64,000 bases of DNA from Leptodontidium sp. MPI-SDFR-AT-0119 (Eukaryota > Ascomycota > Leotiomycetes > Helotiales > Leptodontidiaceae). The stretch lies in NCBI GenBank assembly GCA_020726505.1, contig JAHLEZ010000008.1, positions 1,798,001 through 1,862,000 on the forward strand. Direction: 5' to 3'. How positions within the stretch are numbered: position 1 is the first letter of the stretch; every line of letters starts with the position of its first letter. A program made the translations under genes and the position numbers. Below, piece by piece: positions 1-13,128 of the stretch. Below the pieces are notes generated by a model. It searched no databases and was not told the origin of the DNA. It was given only the letters and a program-made list of their open reading frames with translations.

Positions 1-84
1 ACAAGCCTCAAAAAGAAGAAGAGCATCTTGGGTAGAAGCAATGTGACCAAAGAAGGTTGGTGAGAGTGGTGAAGCGGAGGCCAT
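1..84 (-). CDS. Gti1/Pac2 (WOPR) family transcriptional regulator, 5' end only
   Basis: The minus strand from an ATG at 82-84 reads MASASPLSPTFFGHI followed by ASTQDALLLFEAC and runs off the left edge. The pattern TFxGHIxSTxDALLLFEAC is the start of the first WOPR box of the Gti1/Pac2 family, in which this stretch binds DNA. The wording is closer to the Pac2/Gti1 branch than to the Wor1/Ryp1/Sge1 branch, whose proteins tend to have HGHVRTPADAIILFEAC. Family members are sequence-specific nuclear regulators of development, morphology or secondary metabolism. Only 28 codons are in the window, so branch and function cannot be fixed. The upstream side is an exceptionally long gene-free region. An intron or other ORFs cannot be assessed here. 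Confidence 0.8.
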   Translation of the reverse strand, partial: MASASPLSPTFFGHIASTQDALLLFEAC

Positions 85-1408
85 TGTGAAAAAGATGTGG
101 AAGTGCTGGTAAGGAAGGTGATGGTGCTTTGCTTGCTTGCTTGTTTATGAAGATTGAGGTGAAGTTGAGAAGGCTCTCATCAGACGACGTCGGAGGTTAT
201 CCCTGAAGTGGAAGGGAGTTGCTTCAATGGATGCTCCGATGCTCCTCGGGGAAGGGGAGCAAGAGGGCCTTTATCAAACCTTCAGTTGGCGGGGCGGTGG
301 GAGGCCGGTGGAGAGGAGGTTCGGATCGACTGCGAGCTTCGTGCTCAAAGGACCAGGGAGGGGGATGGTAGAGCTGTGGATATGTTTATGCCTTGGCCCT
401 TTGGTCGCCGTTTAGTTCGCTGACCAACACTTGCTCAAGTCTGAGGACAGGACCTGGAAGAAGGGATGGGCCGAAGGTTGTTTCGACCGAGCAAGTCGAC
501 GGTAGAGCATTCGAGGTAGATCAGGACAGCACAATGCGGAAGGTAATGCTCTGGTCCGGCAGCGAAGAAAGACAGGTGCAGGGCAGGGCAGGGCCGGGCA
601 GGGCAAGGTTAGGAGGACAGGGCAGGGTGAGAGAACGTGCTTTCCGTTTTGTCTTTTGAGAGTTTGCTTGGCACAATCGGATGTGACCAAGGGAGCCTTA
701 TCCAGGCGGGAATCCTGGAGCAATACAATTGCCGTTGACTTTGCGGTATGCCGGGATGACTAGGTACGAAGCAAAATGAATGACGCGCAGCCGGGAGTTG
801 GAGATGGAGTTGAAAAAATGGAGAGAAGGCGGCGACGACGACGACGACGACAGCGAGGCTGAGCCAGAGACTCGAGCAGGATTGGATTGGCTTGGCTTGG
901 CTTGGAGAAGAGGAGTACAGTACAGGATGCAAAGTAAAGTAAGTGAGTGAAGAAAGAAGGTGCGCCGGGAGGCTTTGAATATTAAGTTGCTGTAAGGTCC
1001 TAAGGTTGACGGCGCGCGGCGGGAGGGCTTGGGGGTTGGCAGCCCGGAAAATGGAGACTCTCCCTCTTTCTCTCTCGCTGGATCGACCGATATTGGAGGG
1101 ACTAGGGTGGTCGTTGGGTATGGGGGGGGTGGAGTGCTTCGAGGCGGCCTGTCTTGCTGTCCTGCGTTGCGTTGAGTTGACTTGACTTGCTTGAGTCTGA
1201 GTAGTACTGCCGAAAGGTACGAAGTACCGTGGTGGAGAAGAAGACGAGGAAAAGAACAAGGCAGAGAAAGAGACCCGATCCAGGATAGGATAGGGTAGGG
1301 CAGGACAGGACAGGGAAGTTATCAGATATTCTGGAGCGCACAGGGACATGGGCCAGGGCCAGGGCAAGGGATCGAGGACCGAAGGGAACGGGTAGCCTGC
1401 GGTGCAGT

Positions 1409-1427
1409 CATTCATTCATTCATTCAT
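1409..1427. repeat. ATTC simple repeat
   Basis: A tetranucleotide (TTCA/ATTC) microsatellite of about five units within the gene-free leader-like region. Confidence 0.8.
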
Positions 1428-1956
1428 AAACAAAACCCAGCCAAGCCAGGTAGGTGCTGGCTGCACTGCTGAGGGACAATGGCGGAGACTACCGTCAGCT
1501 AGGACGAAGCGGACGTAGCTTGGATATCTCGCAGGATAGAGCAGGGTGTGTCTGGAGAGGTCAACATGGCGGTCGGTCTCTGTTTTCCGCTCTCCTCTCG
1601 TTCTCTGTTCCGACTGAATCTGCCTGCAGCTGTGCTGCTGTGCTTGTCGAGACGAGGAGAGGAGGGGAGAGGGAGATGGCCAGGGTTCGCAGCATCTGGC
1701 GCGAAACTACTCGTACACTAGATAGCGCGTGGCGCACTGATGGATGAGGAGGGGAGGGGAGCGACGGCGACGGGGAGTGCAGGGGAATGGAAGGGCCAGG
1801 GACCACTGGGTCTTGGGCACCGTTGTCCATCACTTACTTGCTGGACGGGTTGGAAAAAGTAGTAAATTTGCTACTATTCGTTGTACTGTTGCCCTAGCTA
1901 GCCTTGTTTGTTTTCCTGCAAGTTGTGAGGGAGGCCGGCAAGCGAAGAGCAGAAGA

Positions 1957-1957
1957 G

Positions 1958-1979
<22 letters not shown>
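1957..1979. repeat. GA dinucleotide tract
   Basis: An uninterrupted run of GA dinucleotides, followed by a less perfect purine tract to about 1992. Such tracts are common in fungal promoters and 5' leaders. Confidence 0.85.
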
Positions 1980-1990
<11 letters not shown>

Positions 1991-2330
1991 AGTGTGTGGG
2001 AGAGAGGTGACCGCAGGGGGTAGGGTCCATGGCAGGCAGGAGTGGAGGGAACTCGATTGGCCCGTTACGGAGTACTTGCCTACGAAACCGCAAGTCTTGC
2101 TTGGTACTAATTGCCGTGTGGAACGAACGGTACATGTACGGGCAAAACGACATTAAGAGCGAAAATGATTAGTAGTGGTTTGGTAGTAAATTTGCTGTGT
2201 TTCTCTCTTGTAAATTACTGCAACATGGAAGGGGCAGAGGCAGAAGTAGAGACATAGGATACCTAGGCAGGGAAATTACTGCAAGGAAGTATTGGTGAAG
2301 AGAGGTGGGGAAGGAAGTAAGTAGTTAGGA

Positions 2331-2356
2331 GTAGTGTAGTGTAGTGTAGTGTAGTG
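2331..2356. repeat. GTAGT pentanucleotide repeat
   Basis: Five tandem copies of GTAGT. Just downstream (about 2395-2420) lie overlapping TACGGTACAG motifs that form a near-palindrome. Confidence 0.85.
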
Positions 2357-3259
2357 AGAAGTGATCTGAGAGCAGAGTACATCCAGTCCAGTGCTGTACG
2401 GTACAGTACGGTACAGTAGTAGGAAACGTCGATTGTTGTTGGTGCACGAGGACGAAGCGAGCACCAACGCCAGAGCACCAAGAAGCACGACGACCACCAC
2501 CACCAACAGCAGCAGCACTACCAAGCAACCACCAAGCACCACAGAAAGAACGAAGAAGCCCTCTTCCTTCTTCCCTCGCCCTAGAACCAAGCCCCCAGGG
2601 TTTCCACACTAGTACCATCCAGTACAAGACAGTGCAGTAGACTCGAGAAGAGACAGGGACCTGGGTTTCTCGCGGCGGCACCGCCTGCATCTGCTCTGCA
2701 GTAGCCTGCAGTAGTGGGAGCAGGCCTGCACGACAGGGGACATTCTCCGTACATGGGCATGGACAGGGCAGGACAGGGGCTCCCCATCAGGGTGTTAGCC
2801 GTGTCTTACAACTCGTTCGCTGAAGAACCGCGCCCTTACAAGCCTAAGATCGACTTGTACAGGGCTAACACGCAGTCCAATCAAACCCACGCCCAGAGCC
2901 GGTCCAGTGGCAGTGAGTGAGTGCTCCCTTCCCCCACCACGGTTGCTGGCCGGCCCCATTCAGTGAGTGAGTGAGTGCGTGAGTGGGTGTGTGGAAATCA
3001 GAGACGGAGCTCGGTACTTTCTATCTGTGCAGTTTAGACGGCATTCATTCATTCAGTGAGAAGAGAGAGATATGAGAGATCAAGTCTCTTGAAAAACTAA
3101 GACAAAATCAATCAGCAGTTTCCTCTTCCTCTCTTGCCAGCCAGCTACACATCCCTCTCCATCAATCTATTTTTGTCTTGGCTAAACTCGAAGGAACTTA
3201 CTTTCCGTATTGCTCTCCTCTCCTTTCCTCCTTTTCCCCCTCTCATTCATTCTTTCCTC

Positions 3260-3494
3260 CTCTTGGCGTTGTGAAACGCCCATCCTTCCTCTTGGCATTG
3301 TGAAGCTCTTGGCATTGTGATGCAGTTAGTGAAAACTACCAGTATATGTTAGTCCGTCGTCTTGGCACTGCGATGCAGTCAGTACGAAAGTAAAAATACT
3401 CAGCTTTCGTAGTCCCATGCTCTTGGCATTGTGAAGCTCTTGGCAATGTGAAGCTCTTGGCATTTTGATGCTCTTGGCATTTTGATGCAGTCAG
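3260..3494. repeat. Degenerate minisatellite, unit about GCTCTTGGCATTGTGAA
   Basis: At least seven copies of a roughly 17 bp unit (CTCTTGGCATTGTGAAG and variants with GCGTTG, GCACTGCG, GCAATG or GCATTTTG) occur here, some directly tandem (3421-3490) and others separated by 20-60 bp. A longer block ending GATGCAGTCAGT is repeated three times, so a higher-order unit also duplicated. Confidence 0.75.
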
Positions 3495-6400
3495 TCCGCG
3501 AAAGATAATTGTACCTGGCCATGGCAGCCAAGTCCCCCCATGGCCACTCCTTGTTTGACACCCATGGGCCAACTCTTATTCACGATGTCACTGCAATACT
3601 TCCACTCAATCCCAAACATCCAGCTCCATTTCCCCCATCGATCACTTGTGGTTCTAATAATAATAATCATCCACCACCACCACCAGTCTCAGCCTTGTTG
3701 TAAAATAGAATAGATCGAGAACAGGCATTTCCGGAACGAAACACATACATGTTCGACCCATCGTCAACATCCATCACCACTCACTGATTGAACATGTCAT
3801 GCCCATGTGATTGATTCATTGTTTGACAACCTTGTCTTCGGCTTGGCTCGCTTTCTCAATGATGTTATTCTTAGCATACGGAGTGAGTAGCAAACGGATG
3901 CCAAGGTTTATACACTCTCTTTCTCCAAGACCCGACCGCTTGGTTTGCCCAGAGATAAACGGACGAGGTTATTCTTAGAGTTGCCGTTTCTGTGACTTTT
4001 GGATTTTGATTTCTCGGCAACGCGTCCTGCTTGCTTGCTGCTTGGCAAGTAATGGTCGCCAAGGCTTTCTTCGTAACTTTTCTTTCCGGTACATCCCCCA
4101 GAAAAACTCTCTTGCGTGTGAAAAGTAAAATTGATTATGACGAGTGTGAAAGATGGGTTACCAATCCATACCCATCAACGCGTATGCAAATGCGATAGCA
4201 ATGCCTGGCCCAGCGATGGAAAGAAGGGTGACGCTATGTGGAGAAAAAGCTTAGAGGTGCCGAAGCCGAAAGAGCGAAGTGTTGAGTTTTAGCGTTGTGG
4301 TACCTGGAGATTTTTAGGGTCCGAGTCCGAGTTCCGACGTCAAGGTACCTATTGATCTTCTGCGGTGAGTACTACACCGACAAGTATCTACCGAGCAGAT
4401 GAGATCAACTTGCTTTGAAACCCGCCCAGCAATTGACGAGGATTCAAATCCGACGTCGTTCGGATTGCCGGTACCTGCTCCTTGCTGTACTACAGCACCC
4501 ACGTTGACGGACTGCGGTGCAACCTGTCGTCCTTCCAAGCTGGGGTACCACGAAGCTCGGTAGATTTTCAAGAACACCTCACTTCTTGGCAGCTTAAAAT
4601 CCCCATCACAAGATCGTACGACGTGCGAGTACGATACAAATTCAATGCCGCAGCATCCTCAACAGGGGGATAAGCATAGTTTAGTCAGCCGGAGCTGCCG
4701 AACGCAGATCGGCATTCCTGCAATCTATTGGAGGAAGGGGAAATCTAATCTTGTCTTGTCTTGTCTTGTCTTGTCGTCTGCCTGTCTGCCGGTATTCAAG
4801 CGTCATTCCCGTCCGTACTTAAATTTTACCACGGCACCACGATTTGCCAGGGCCCGGGCAGGGCAGGGAACGACAGGGCAAGGGCAGCAGGGCTGGACTT
4901 TCCGAACTGCGCTGCGGATAGCCCCAAGGTACCGAGATGGGTACAGTCCGTGATGTGATGGAAATTGTGATAGAATAAATGGGGGGTGACCAGGGTGAGC
5001 AGGTGGCTGTTGAAGAGGGGCAGTGGCAGTGGCAGTGAACATGAAATGGGGAGCTCCCAATCCCAGCTCATAACGTTATTCAAAATCGCATTCGCGGAAC
5101 CTTCAATACTGTATTGCTGGGCTCGAGGACTGTACATTACCATGGTCCCAAGCGGGCTTTGCATCTCTTGCTCGATCCTTGGCTCTTTCACAAATCAGGA
5201 CTGTGCGCGAATAACTAACAGAAACCAGTAGTAGCAGACTGCAGTTCCATGGTGGTCGATCAGATTTGGCTGCATCTTGGGCTCTGCTCTCGCTCTCGGG
5301 CTGCATCATGACGAGCTGACTGATCATAGGCCATTCGACGGTGGTGTTGTGATGGGCGAACGAACGTTGGGCGAAGACATTCCTCAAGACTGCGCCGCCT
5401 GCCCAGTCCTTGGGTACCCAGATAGACGATCTCGAGGTCTGGCTACTCTTTATTACCGCATCGATTATTGACATACACAGCTTCATATCTGATCGGTCAG
5501 ACTTGACTTGATCAAGATGTCGATCCTCTCCTCGCACTACCTACACCACTTTACTTGCCACTTGCGTGTAACGTAATATTTATTCTCCTCACTGGCAGTA
5601 GCTTGCCTGCAAGTCGACGTTGGCTGAGGTGGTGTAGGTGCAGGTCCGGCCTTTCGTGTCACAAGTCAAGACAACACAACACCGCTTCACCGAACATATT
5701 CTACCTACCAACCTGCCTCGATAAGTTCGCGGTCATATCGTGGTTGCGAGGGGCAGACATGTGATATCAGTTCCCCCGCGATGTCGCATCGCTTGATGGA
5801 TATAGGTAGGCATTCTAACTTTCAACCTACCCCAGAGTCAAGGCAAGGCGCCAGCCATCTGGGTAGAATAGTCAAACTCAAAATTTGTCGCAAAAACTCA
5901 AAATTCCTCAGGTCCCAGCATCGTGGGCAAAGATCTAACTCGTCGGCTCTCATCGAGGTGTCATAGCGGGGGAATCTGGGGCAGCAGGGCGGCGGCCGAA
6001 CACCACAGTCCTCTTCGATTTCGAGTGAGTGTGGCACGGTCGAGAGCGGCACAAAACAGCGGGAAAATATCCCGAGAGTAGTTCGGATGCCGTGCGTACA
6101 GTAGTAGCAGTCGCAGTAGAGAGATCTTGGTTGTGCCTTTCTGGCTGCTTGCGAGGTGGGCTGGTTTCCCGTCCCCTTGGGCTTGGCTTTGAATTCCGAC
6201 AAAGTGAGACTTTTTCTCTCTCTTTCAAATACACTTCCAGCATGCGTCTGAGTAGGGCTGAACCCGAGAGATGAGGTTGAATTAATCTCTTTGACTTTTG
6301 GAATAAGGCTCAGGTCTAAGCTTCACTGACAGTTGATGGGAACCCTAAACCGGGGATTTAGGAAGGGCCGCCATTGAACTCTCTCGACAACCCGATGCGA

Positions 6401-9223
6401 AGTTTCTCGTCTGGTCGCGGCAACCTTATGACAGAGCTTCACCAGTCACAGTTAGTTATTTGGCTGCAATGGGGCGGCGCCGGCGCCTCCACCTCGAGCG
6501 AGCTAAAGCGACGAGATCCTGATTCCTGATTACTCATTCCCGATTGCTGCTGGACTTTGGAGATCAGCTGGTTGTCTTTGCCAATATCGAATCGCTGGAC
6601 GGGACGGGAATGGAAAGAAAAGGAATGGACTGGTTCAGGCCCGCCACAATTGCGACCTGACTCGAGGCTTTGCAGAAATGAATTGCATTATTGATTCTGT
6701 TCTCGAGAGCAGAACGAGGCGCTGATCTGTTCCTATCAAGTGTTCGAGTTGCGAAGCGGTGTCCTGTGCTTGCATTTCCAGCACACGGTGCGTCCCGCAC
6801 AGTCATTATTGAAATGCTACCCCAAGCAAGCCAAAGCAGCCGACTGATAAGGTTAGGGTACCGGCGGCTCTACAGTACTACACCACGGCATAGCTCGTCG
6901 ATCGATCTTGACATCGTGGTGGGACCGTGAGGAGAATTGACTTTGCAATATCGACGATGCTGGCATAGTCCAACAAAGAGTGGCTTTTTGTTGTAGGAAT
7001 ACGGTAGGTAACACAAAGCGAGATCGTACTCGCTCCCGCTCAGTTTCAACAATTTCCTGCTACAGCTGCCATTATCGCCAGAACTCGGCATCAGTGCTCA
7101 TTGGTGAGACTGGTTAAATACACAGACATGCTTGCATCCATCACTGACTGCGCTTGGCTGGATGATGGTACGATCTCCAGGGTTGTTTCGGCGATTGGCG
7201 GCACGTAGGGCAGGGCGGTCAGGAAGGCGCATGATGCTGGAGACGCCGACCTGGACGTTTTTGTCTCCCATTTCATTATGAGCGATATTGTTGGATTTCG
7301 AGCCGACAGAATAAACATTAACCGCATCGGGGTATATGTCAGCATCGGTGTATATTCGAACCATAAGTTGCTTTTTGGAAGCTTCACAGCCAGATTAAGC
7401 ATTGAACAGTAACAATTCCTGTCCGGATTCCGATTTCCGAGCTGTCGGTTCTCCACACAGCCTCCTCTTCTCGCTGGCACATTCATTCGGTAGCCTCGCA
7501 GCCGGCCGTCCGTCCGTAGAAGTGCGAATACGGTGTGGAACTCGGGTCTCGGGGAATGTCACCTGAGGTGCGGATCAATGGTGTTTGACGGCGACCTGGT
7601 CAGAGTGGTCGCCGCCCGAGAATTGAGAATTGAGAATGGTAGGGAAGGAAGGTGGAGGCGATTGGGTAGGATGAACGGGCAGCAACCGGATCGGGGGGTT
7701 CGCCAACTGCCATCAGGATGGATCATTTGCGAGTTAATCGCTCTGCAGGAACGGGACGCGTGGGCTTGACCAGACGCTGTTCCTTCGGAGGCCAAATCCG
7801 GTCAAGCCAGAGCTCTCGTGAGTCTTGAGTCTTGGGTCGAGTCTTGGTGCTGCCAGGAGCAGAAGCGAATTGTGTTCTTGGGGAACGAGGCGCGCTGTTG
7901 GTTGCGGGACGAAACAAGCCGCCGGCTCCCACACGGTCCTCAGTTTTGCCCAGAAGACCGAACTTGCGCAATTTCAACCCCCGTGAATAATCATCAGATC
8001 CTGGGCTGGGGATTGCTGGCTGGCTAAGGATCGACGACGACGTCGACGACGGACCAGCCAGTGCTGGGCAACTTTTCCAAACGCTTTGACCTGACGAGGA
8101 GAATGAGTACGCGAAGTTCGAAGTTCGAAGTTCGGGGTTGCGAACAACACTCCCACTGCCGTCCAGAGACCACTGCAGCACCAATTGATTTTTCGGCTAG
8201 GATATGGGTTCCATGGCTACTTCGTGACTGTCAGTACATATTTTCCTTGCTATATCAAAGTCATGGCTGCTAATGTTTCACCACTTGAAACATTTTCATG
8301 TGGCTGGCTTCCTCCTATCTGTAATTGGAAAAGACATGAGTTGGAACGGATTCCGTTTGGTCAATCTCCTCCAGTTGGCTCGTGCGAGCCCGGTGGTCGC
8401 ACCTGCATGTTCTAGAAACCTAATAATCAGCTGTTTCTTCTATGCTGATTGTCTGTGTGTTCAGAAGGGCTTGACTTAGACCTCTTTTCCATATTCCCTA
8501 CAGAGGTAGTCTATAGAGCGCGGCCCCAGCTAGCATTATGCTTATAGCCTGTTGAAATGTCCGATGCGAGATTTACTCCGATGTGCAAAATCTCGGGCTC
8601 TAGGGTATATTTGTCGGCTTGCCAGTGCGTCGGAACCCTTATGACGAAGGCTTGCAGAAGTCATTCCTAGGTCCATTGTGAATGTGTGGCTCTTCTGGGC
8701 TCAGGTGGCTTCAACGTTGAATGTCTCACAAACAAGGAGGTGCGAGTAACTTTGCATTGGAAGGCTGCTCCCGACTTGCGCGCCTGTGCACCATAGCTGA
8801 TGGTTGTTTCTGCTCATGATTGCCATCCAGGATGATGCAGGTGGCTGCCGCATAGTCGTCCTTTGACCCCTCGACTTGACACCAACCGAGACCTAATCTG
8901 CTATCAGGGATGTGCCGATGGAAACTTCCACAGGACAAAGGTACCCAACCCCAGGAGATATGGTACTGATCGTATCTCGTAAGTCACTATTCGTCAGTGA
9001 AATCAATGTGGTGTCAAAGAACCCTGACTCTGAGTGCCTTTGTCTCCTTATCTACACGAGTCAGGCGCATAACCATGCCAAATCCAACTAACATTCTATT
9101 TCCTGAGGCTGCTGCCACACCAGTTGAATCTCCGGACTTCCAGATATTCGTTGTCCAGAGCTGCCGCGATTGTGAAGGGGTATCGTGTTTGCGGCATTAT
9201 TGAGCTCTTGGCGAATTTTGTCG

Positions 9224-12200
9224 TCAATGGTCCTTGAAGAACCAAGGTCGATGCAGCCCATACTGGTCGCCTGGCATTTGCATGGGCACAGGTACATGGC
9301 CAGCGAAGACATCCATACCTAAAGTCTCCTCCTCTCCGTCTTCGCGACCTGGAATCGCTTCATGGGCGCTTGGGATCGTCGCGGGGACCCGTACGACGAC
9401 TCCGCATTCCCAATTTTTCAAGGTAAGCTTTGGCTCTTTGGTTGATTTGTCCTTTACCAGGCGTCCCCCTGTGCATTGCATCTGTTAGTAAGTGCTTCCA
9501 CCGAGCCTGTCACCAAGAAATCGCTTAGACGACAACAACATCAACGCAATTGTTCGGCTAAGCATGTTCTTGGCGAGCTCTTGTCCTACACTGAAGTCCT
9601 CGGTTGTGGTGCTCAAGACAAGACTTTATGACCTTCCTTTTCAGGAAGATTACAGCTGGCGCGTAAACAACAATCTCGTGACAGGTACAAGAGGATGGGA
9701 GCCATCTTGGTATTGTCTGAACTCTTCATCAAACCTTGGCATCTAATAATGTGTGATAGATGAGAGGCGTCTCGACGCGGTGACTTGGCCACCATGAATA
9801 GACTGGGATGAACATCGCAAATAATGCGAATGGGACGGAAATGGAAAGAAACTCACAGGCAGATTCGGACAAATTGGCACTCCCAACGTAAGCCCATGCA
9901 ATCTTGCTATTCCCTTTATTGGCCTTTCCCCTGACAAACATCATCTTGCTGTGCATCAACATGCCGGGTCTCAGGCTCTTACTATCACGCATCAGATGCC
10001 TGGGGAAAGTCTCTGAATCATACCACGAGGGTTGTAAGCAGATTGTGCTTCCACACTAGAATCATGTCAGTTGGTAGTCGGGCAGAAGCTTCTTGACGCA
10101 AAGGTAAAGAAGGCGAGGAAGGTTCCATACTCCAATTCCTCCGTGGGATTTAGCCACTGTCTCCGCAGTTGGAAAGTAAATTCGGAAGCGGTCGTTCAAG
10201 GTGTCCGAGAGTTTGCGCTCCGTCTCACACATCCCCTTGTTCCTTGATGATTTGCCGGTTCGCCATCCATACTCAACCAATCCGTCATCCCCTATGCTCC
10301 ACCATGTCAGCTTCAGATTCATGGAAGGCCATGCCAACCGGACTCGTCACGTATAAACCTTGGCACGTCAATCCCCTGTCCTGGTAGCTTCGGAATGTCC
10401 CCAGATTTGATATTTTGGATGCAATCTGTCCGAAAATTCGAACGAAGAAGGAATATTTTGTGCACGAACCTTTTGCAGCTAGGTAAAGGCTCTTCAGGAA
10501 AGTCTCGTTGAGGCTACCAATTGACGACGCCTGTTGGAATAAAAGTTAGTCCAGGGGTTTACGAGTAATTGTCACCTGGGGTAAGGTTTCATACCAGAAA
10601 GTCAATATCGATGGCTTCTTCGGTTTCCAAACCGAGATTCTGTACTGCCGTTGCTCTGAATGACATGAGCCAAATTAGATCTCCATTCCAAATTTCCAAT
10701 ATCCCTTGCAAGGCTGAAGGGCGTATCGGCAGTTGTCGATATGTCGTAGGGGAGAAAGAGAAGATAGGACATGGGAGCTATGTCACTTACAAGCCGCAGT
10801 ATCCAGTCCGCTTCCAAGCTTCCCGGTCTAAGTGAGATCCGCCTCTATTGCAAGTTAGATGACCACGCAAAAGTTACTGAAGAGCCGGATCTCACATCGA
10901 GTGTACAAACGCCATCTGCACTGTGCGAGAAAAGTCAAACTTCTTGAGGCTGTTCAATGTTCCTTGGTCAAGCCCCAAGGCATCTGCAAAGAAAAGAAGC
11001 TCTTCGGCAAAGGGAGTCAATTCGGTCGCCGCTTGGCCAGTTGGTAACCGTGGGAGATCGATCAGAAAACAAACATTCTCCATTATGCCTGTCTCTCCCC
11101 AATCGTACGGCGTGAGATTTGCACTTGGAATAACGACTCGAAGATGTGTTGAATACGACAGAAGCTGAAGCTTCGAGTGCATGCAATTGATGTTTCCTTC
11201 CATGGATGGAAAGCAGAACCGATAGTTGTTGGGAGCGTTCGAGCGTATGTTATCCTTCTGTTGTATGTTAGTGCCTGCGGAAGGGAGGCAGTGAAAAATC
11301 GACAATACAATGAGATGACCAAGGGCATTACAATTTGACACCATTCGAAGCAATGTCGTATGGTATGGCTCTACCAGTAAATGATGTAATCATTTGTGTC
11401 GCTCATTTAACGAAGCTTGAGTGCACAGTCTGACAACAAAATAGAGTATTCACATACCTCAGCATCAGTCTTCGCCTGAAGGACCCATATAACCTTTGTC
11501 TTGGGATCAAGTTTCGATTCCACCCACTCTGGCTCCACCTGGAAAGTACTGAGAACTGCCAGCTTGAGGTCGTCTTTCTGTAAAACCTCCTCAATCTTGA
11601 TGTCATCTCCTAAGCGGGGAGTTCCCTTCACCCAAGTCTTCCTTACCACACCATCTGGATATCGAATCCCCGGCCCATTCAAAAGTTCCAACTGATTCCT
11701 GGACAAAACGTCCGATGCGACATGTGCGATCTTTTGACGCTTGTCTTCATGTGGCTGTGATCCGGAATGAACGTCAAAGTCAAGTGTCTTGGACTTTGAC
11801 TTCGCACCGGCCTTCTCTTGTTCTCTCAGACGTGGTGGGGAGACCGAAGCATGTCTCTTGCTGTTTAGCATGGGAAGTCCACCTCCCTCTCTTTGCTTTT
11901 GTCGCTTGAGGCGTTCTTCTTCCATGGCCTTTCGGTCCAATCCAAGTATGCCAACAGAGGGTTGACCTCCATCCTTCATCTTTGCGGCGAATGATACTTC
12001 GATGGCGGGATCGCCGGTCAGCTGCAACTGCTTTTCGTTACTTCTGGGCTTTGGCGTGGTGGTTCCGGATGCTTCTGTTGGTACTACCTCCCTGGCTTGG
12101 TCTCGAGGGCTGATCTTCCTTGTTGTGACGGGAGCATCTAAATCATCGTCATCGTCGTCGTCACTATCGCTGACAAGATTAATGACATTAGACTGGCTAC

Positions 12201-12276
12201 CAAGACGAGGTGATCTCTCTTGTAGAGATAGAGCGATTGCTCTCTTCAAGTCCTCGTCAGACTCAGAGCCCGACAT
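9224..12276 (-). CDS. TDP1: Tyrosyl-DNA phosphodiesterase 1 (multi-exon)
   Basis: Tdp1 removes topoisomerase I peptides and other adducts from DNA 3' ends in the nucleus, using two HxK motifs. Exon 1 (12276-11458, 273 codons) has an N-terminal ubiquitin-interacting-motif-like helix (DEDLKRAIALSLQE) and an acidic stretch, then the start of the catalytic fold. Exon 2 (from 11257) carries the first HKD motif in NCMHSKLQLL, followed by VVIPSANLTPYDWGE. Later small exons encode the stretches IGGSHLDREAWKRTGYCGL and ASSIGSLNETFLKSLY. The second HKD motif is GMLMHSKMMFVRG with AWAYVGSANLSESA near 9800-9960. The last exon ends NWECGVVVRVP...RPWFFKDH at 9224, the usual Tdp1 C-terminus. About nine exons; internal borders between 9480 and 10900 are approximate. 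The start has no better alternative upstream. Confidence 0.93.
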
Positions 12277-13128
12277 GATGTTTGAGCTGTGGTGGTGAGG
12301 ATTCTGGCGGAAATGGTAGAGATCGCCCTGATGATCTGCTGCAGATTAGTCTCCACTTAAACACGACGATGAATGAAATCCATGTAGTACCGACTATCTG
12401 GTAAAGGCTTCTATTGGCCTGAGGTGAGAGTGTGTTGATGGTCACGTGTCACTAGCAAACGCAACGATGGAAGGTCTCTCGAAATGGCTAGCTGCCTGGA
12501 AGGGGTAGGCAGCTCCAGGAATCTAACGGTTCGGCGAGCAAGACCTCAGTGTTACTTCTTCGGTATAGTAGCAAGGGGCCTAGAGTGGCTCACGGTTGTG
12601 GTTGTAGTTGCTGGAAACGTTGTAGTTGTTGTTGGAAGTGATGAAGAACCTGAGGGCACGGAGCGGGTCAATTGATATGCCGATCTGCGCTGCCCTGATT
12701 TTTAATTGCCCAGACCAACGAGCGACATTCGTGATGCCCCTGAAGCCAGAAAGAGAGCATTTTATATGTCTTAGCGAGAGCGAACATCACCCAACGAGCC
12801 TACCAAGAGGAGGGTGAATGTCGCCTTTGCAATTGTACAGATGCTTCCTTCTTTAAAGACGGATGTGAGTTACGTTCCAATGAGAATTATCAGTAAAGTG
12901 ATTTTCTCTCTTTGCGACTGTTCAGCTCCTTAAAAGTCTCCAAGAAATCCTTGTGTCGCTCTTGGACGAAGTCAAGTCAATGACCTCACGACTCTGCCTT
13001 CTTCAACTTCATATATCATCCCTTCTCACATCACCACCACGCTTTTAGGGCCAACTGAAACCTACCCCACAGCTTGGAAACTCAAATACTTGTTGTAATT
13101 CTCATGACTGACCGAATTTTCTCAAAAA
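12277..13128. promoter_or_regulatory. Divergent intergenic region TDP1 / FAD oxidoreductase
   Basis: No gene seen. The region contains a GTCACGTG E-box at about 12441-12448, 167 bp upstream of the TDP1 start, and a CT-rich leader before the plus-strand gene at 13129. Confidence 0.5.

Larger units (their letters stand above)
85..9223. other. Long gene-free region upstream of the Pac2-like gene
   Basis: No ORF here has a recognisable domain, a plausible exon-intron chain or fungal protein composition; open frames are short and mostly driven by low complexity. The first 3 kb hold purine tracts, GTAGT and ATTC repeats and GTAC-rich palindromic stretches, typical of long fungal 5' leaders and promoters. 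The left part is probably promoter and leader of the Pac2-like gene; the last few hundred bases are the TDP1 3' flank. I found no tRNA, 5S rRNA or transposase. Confidence 0.6.

Noticed and set aside
609..1415. 268-codon frame on the minus strand in the first kilobases
   Set aside because: Low complexity (Ser/Pro/Leu strings from CT-rich DNA), no domain, no exon support, and overlaps leader-like repeats.
5103..5537. 144-codon minus-strand frame in the gene-free region
   Set aside because: No domain, and composition and neighbouring frames show no coding signal.
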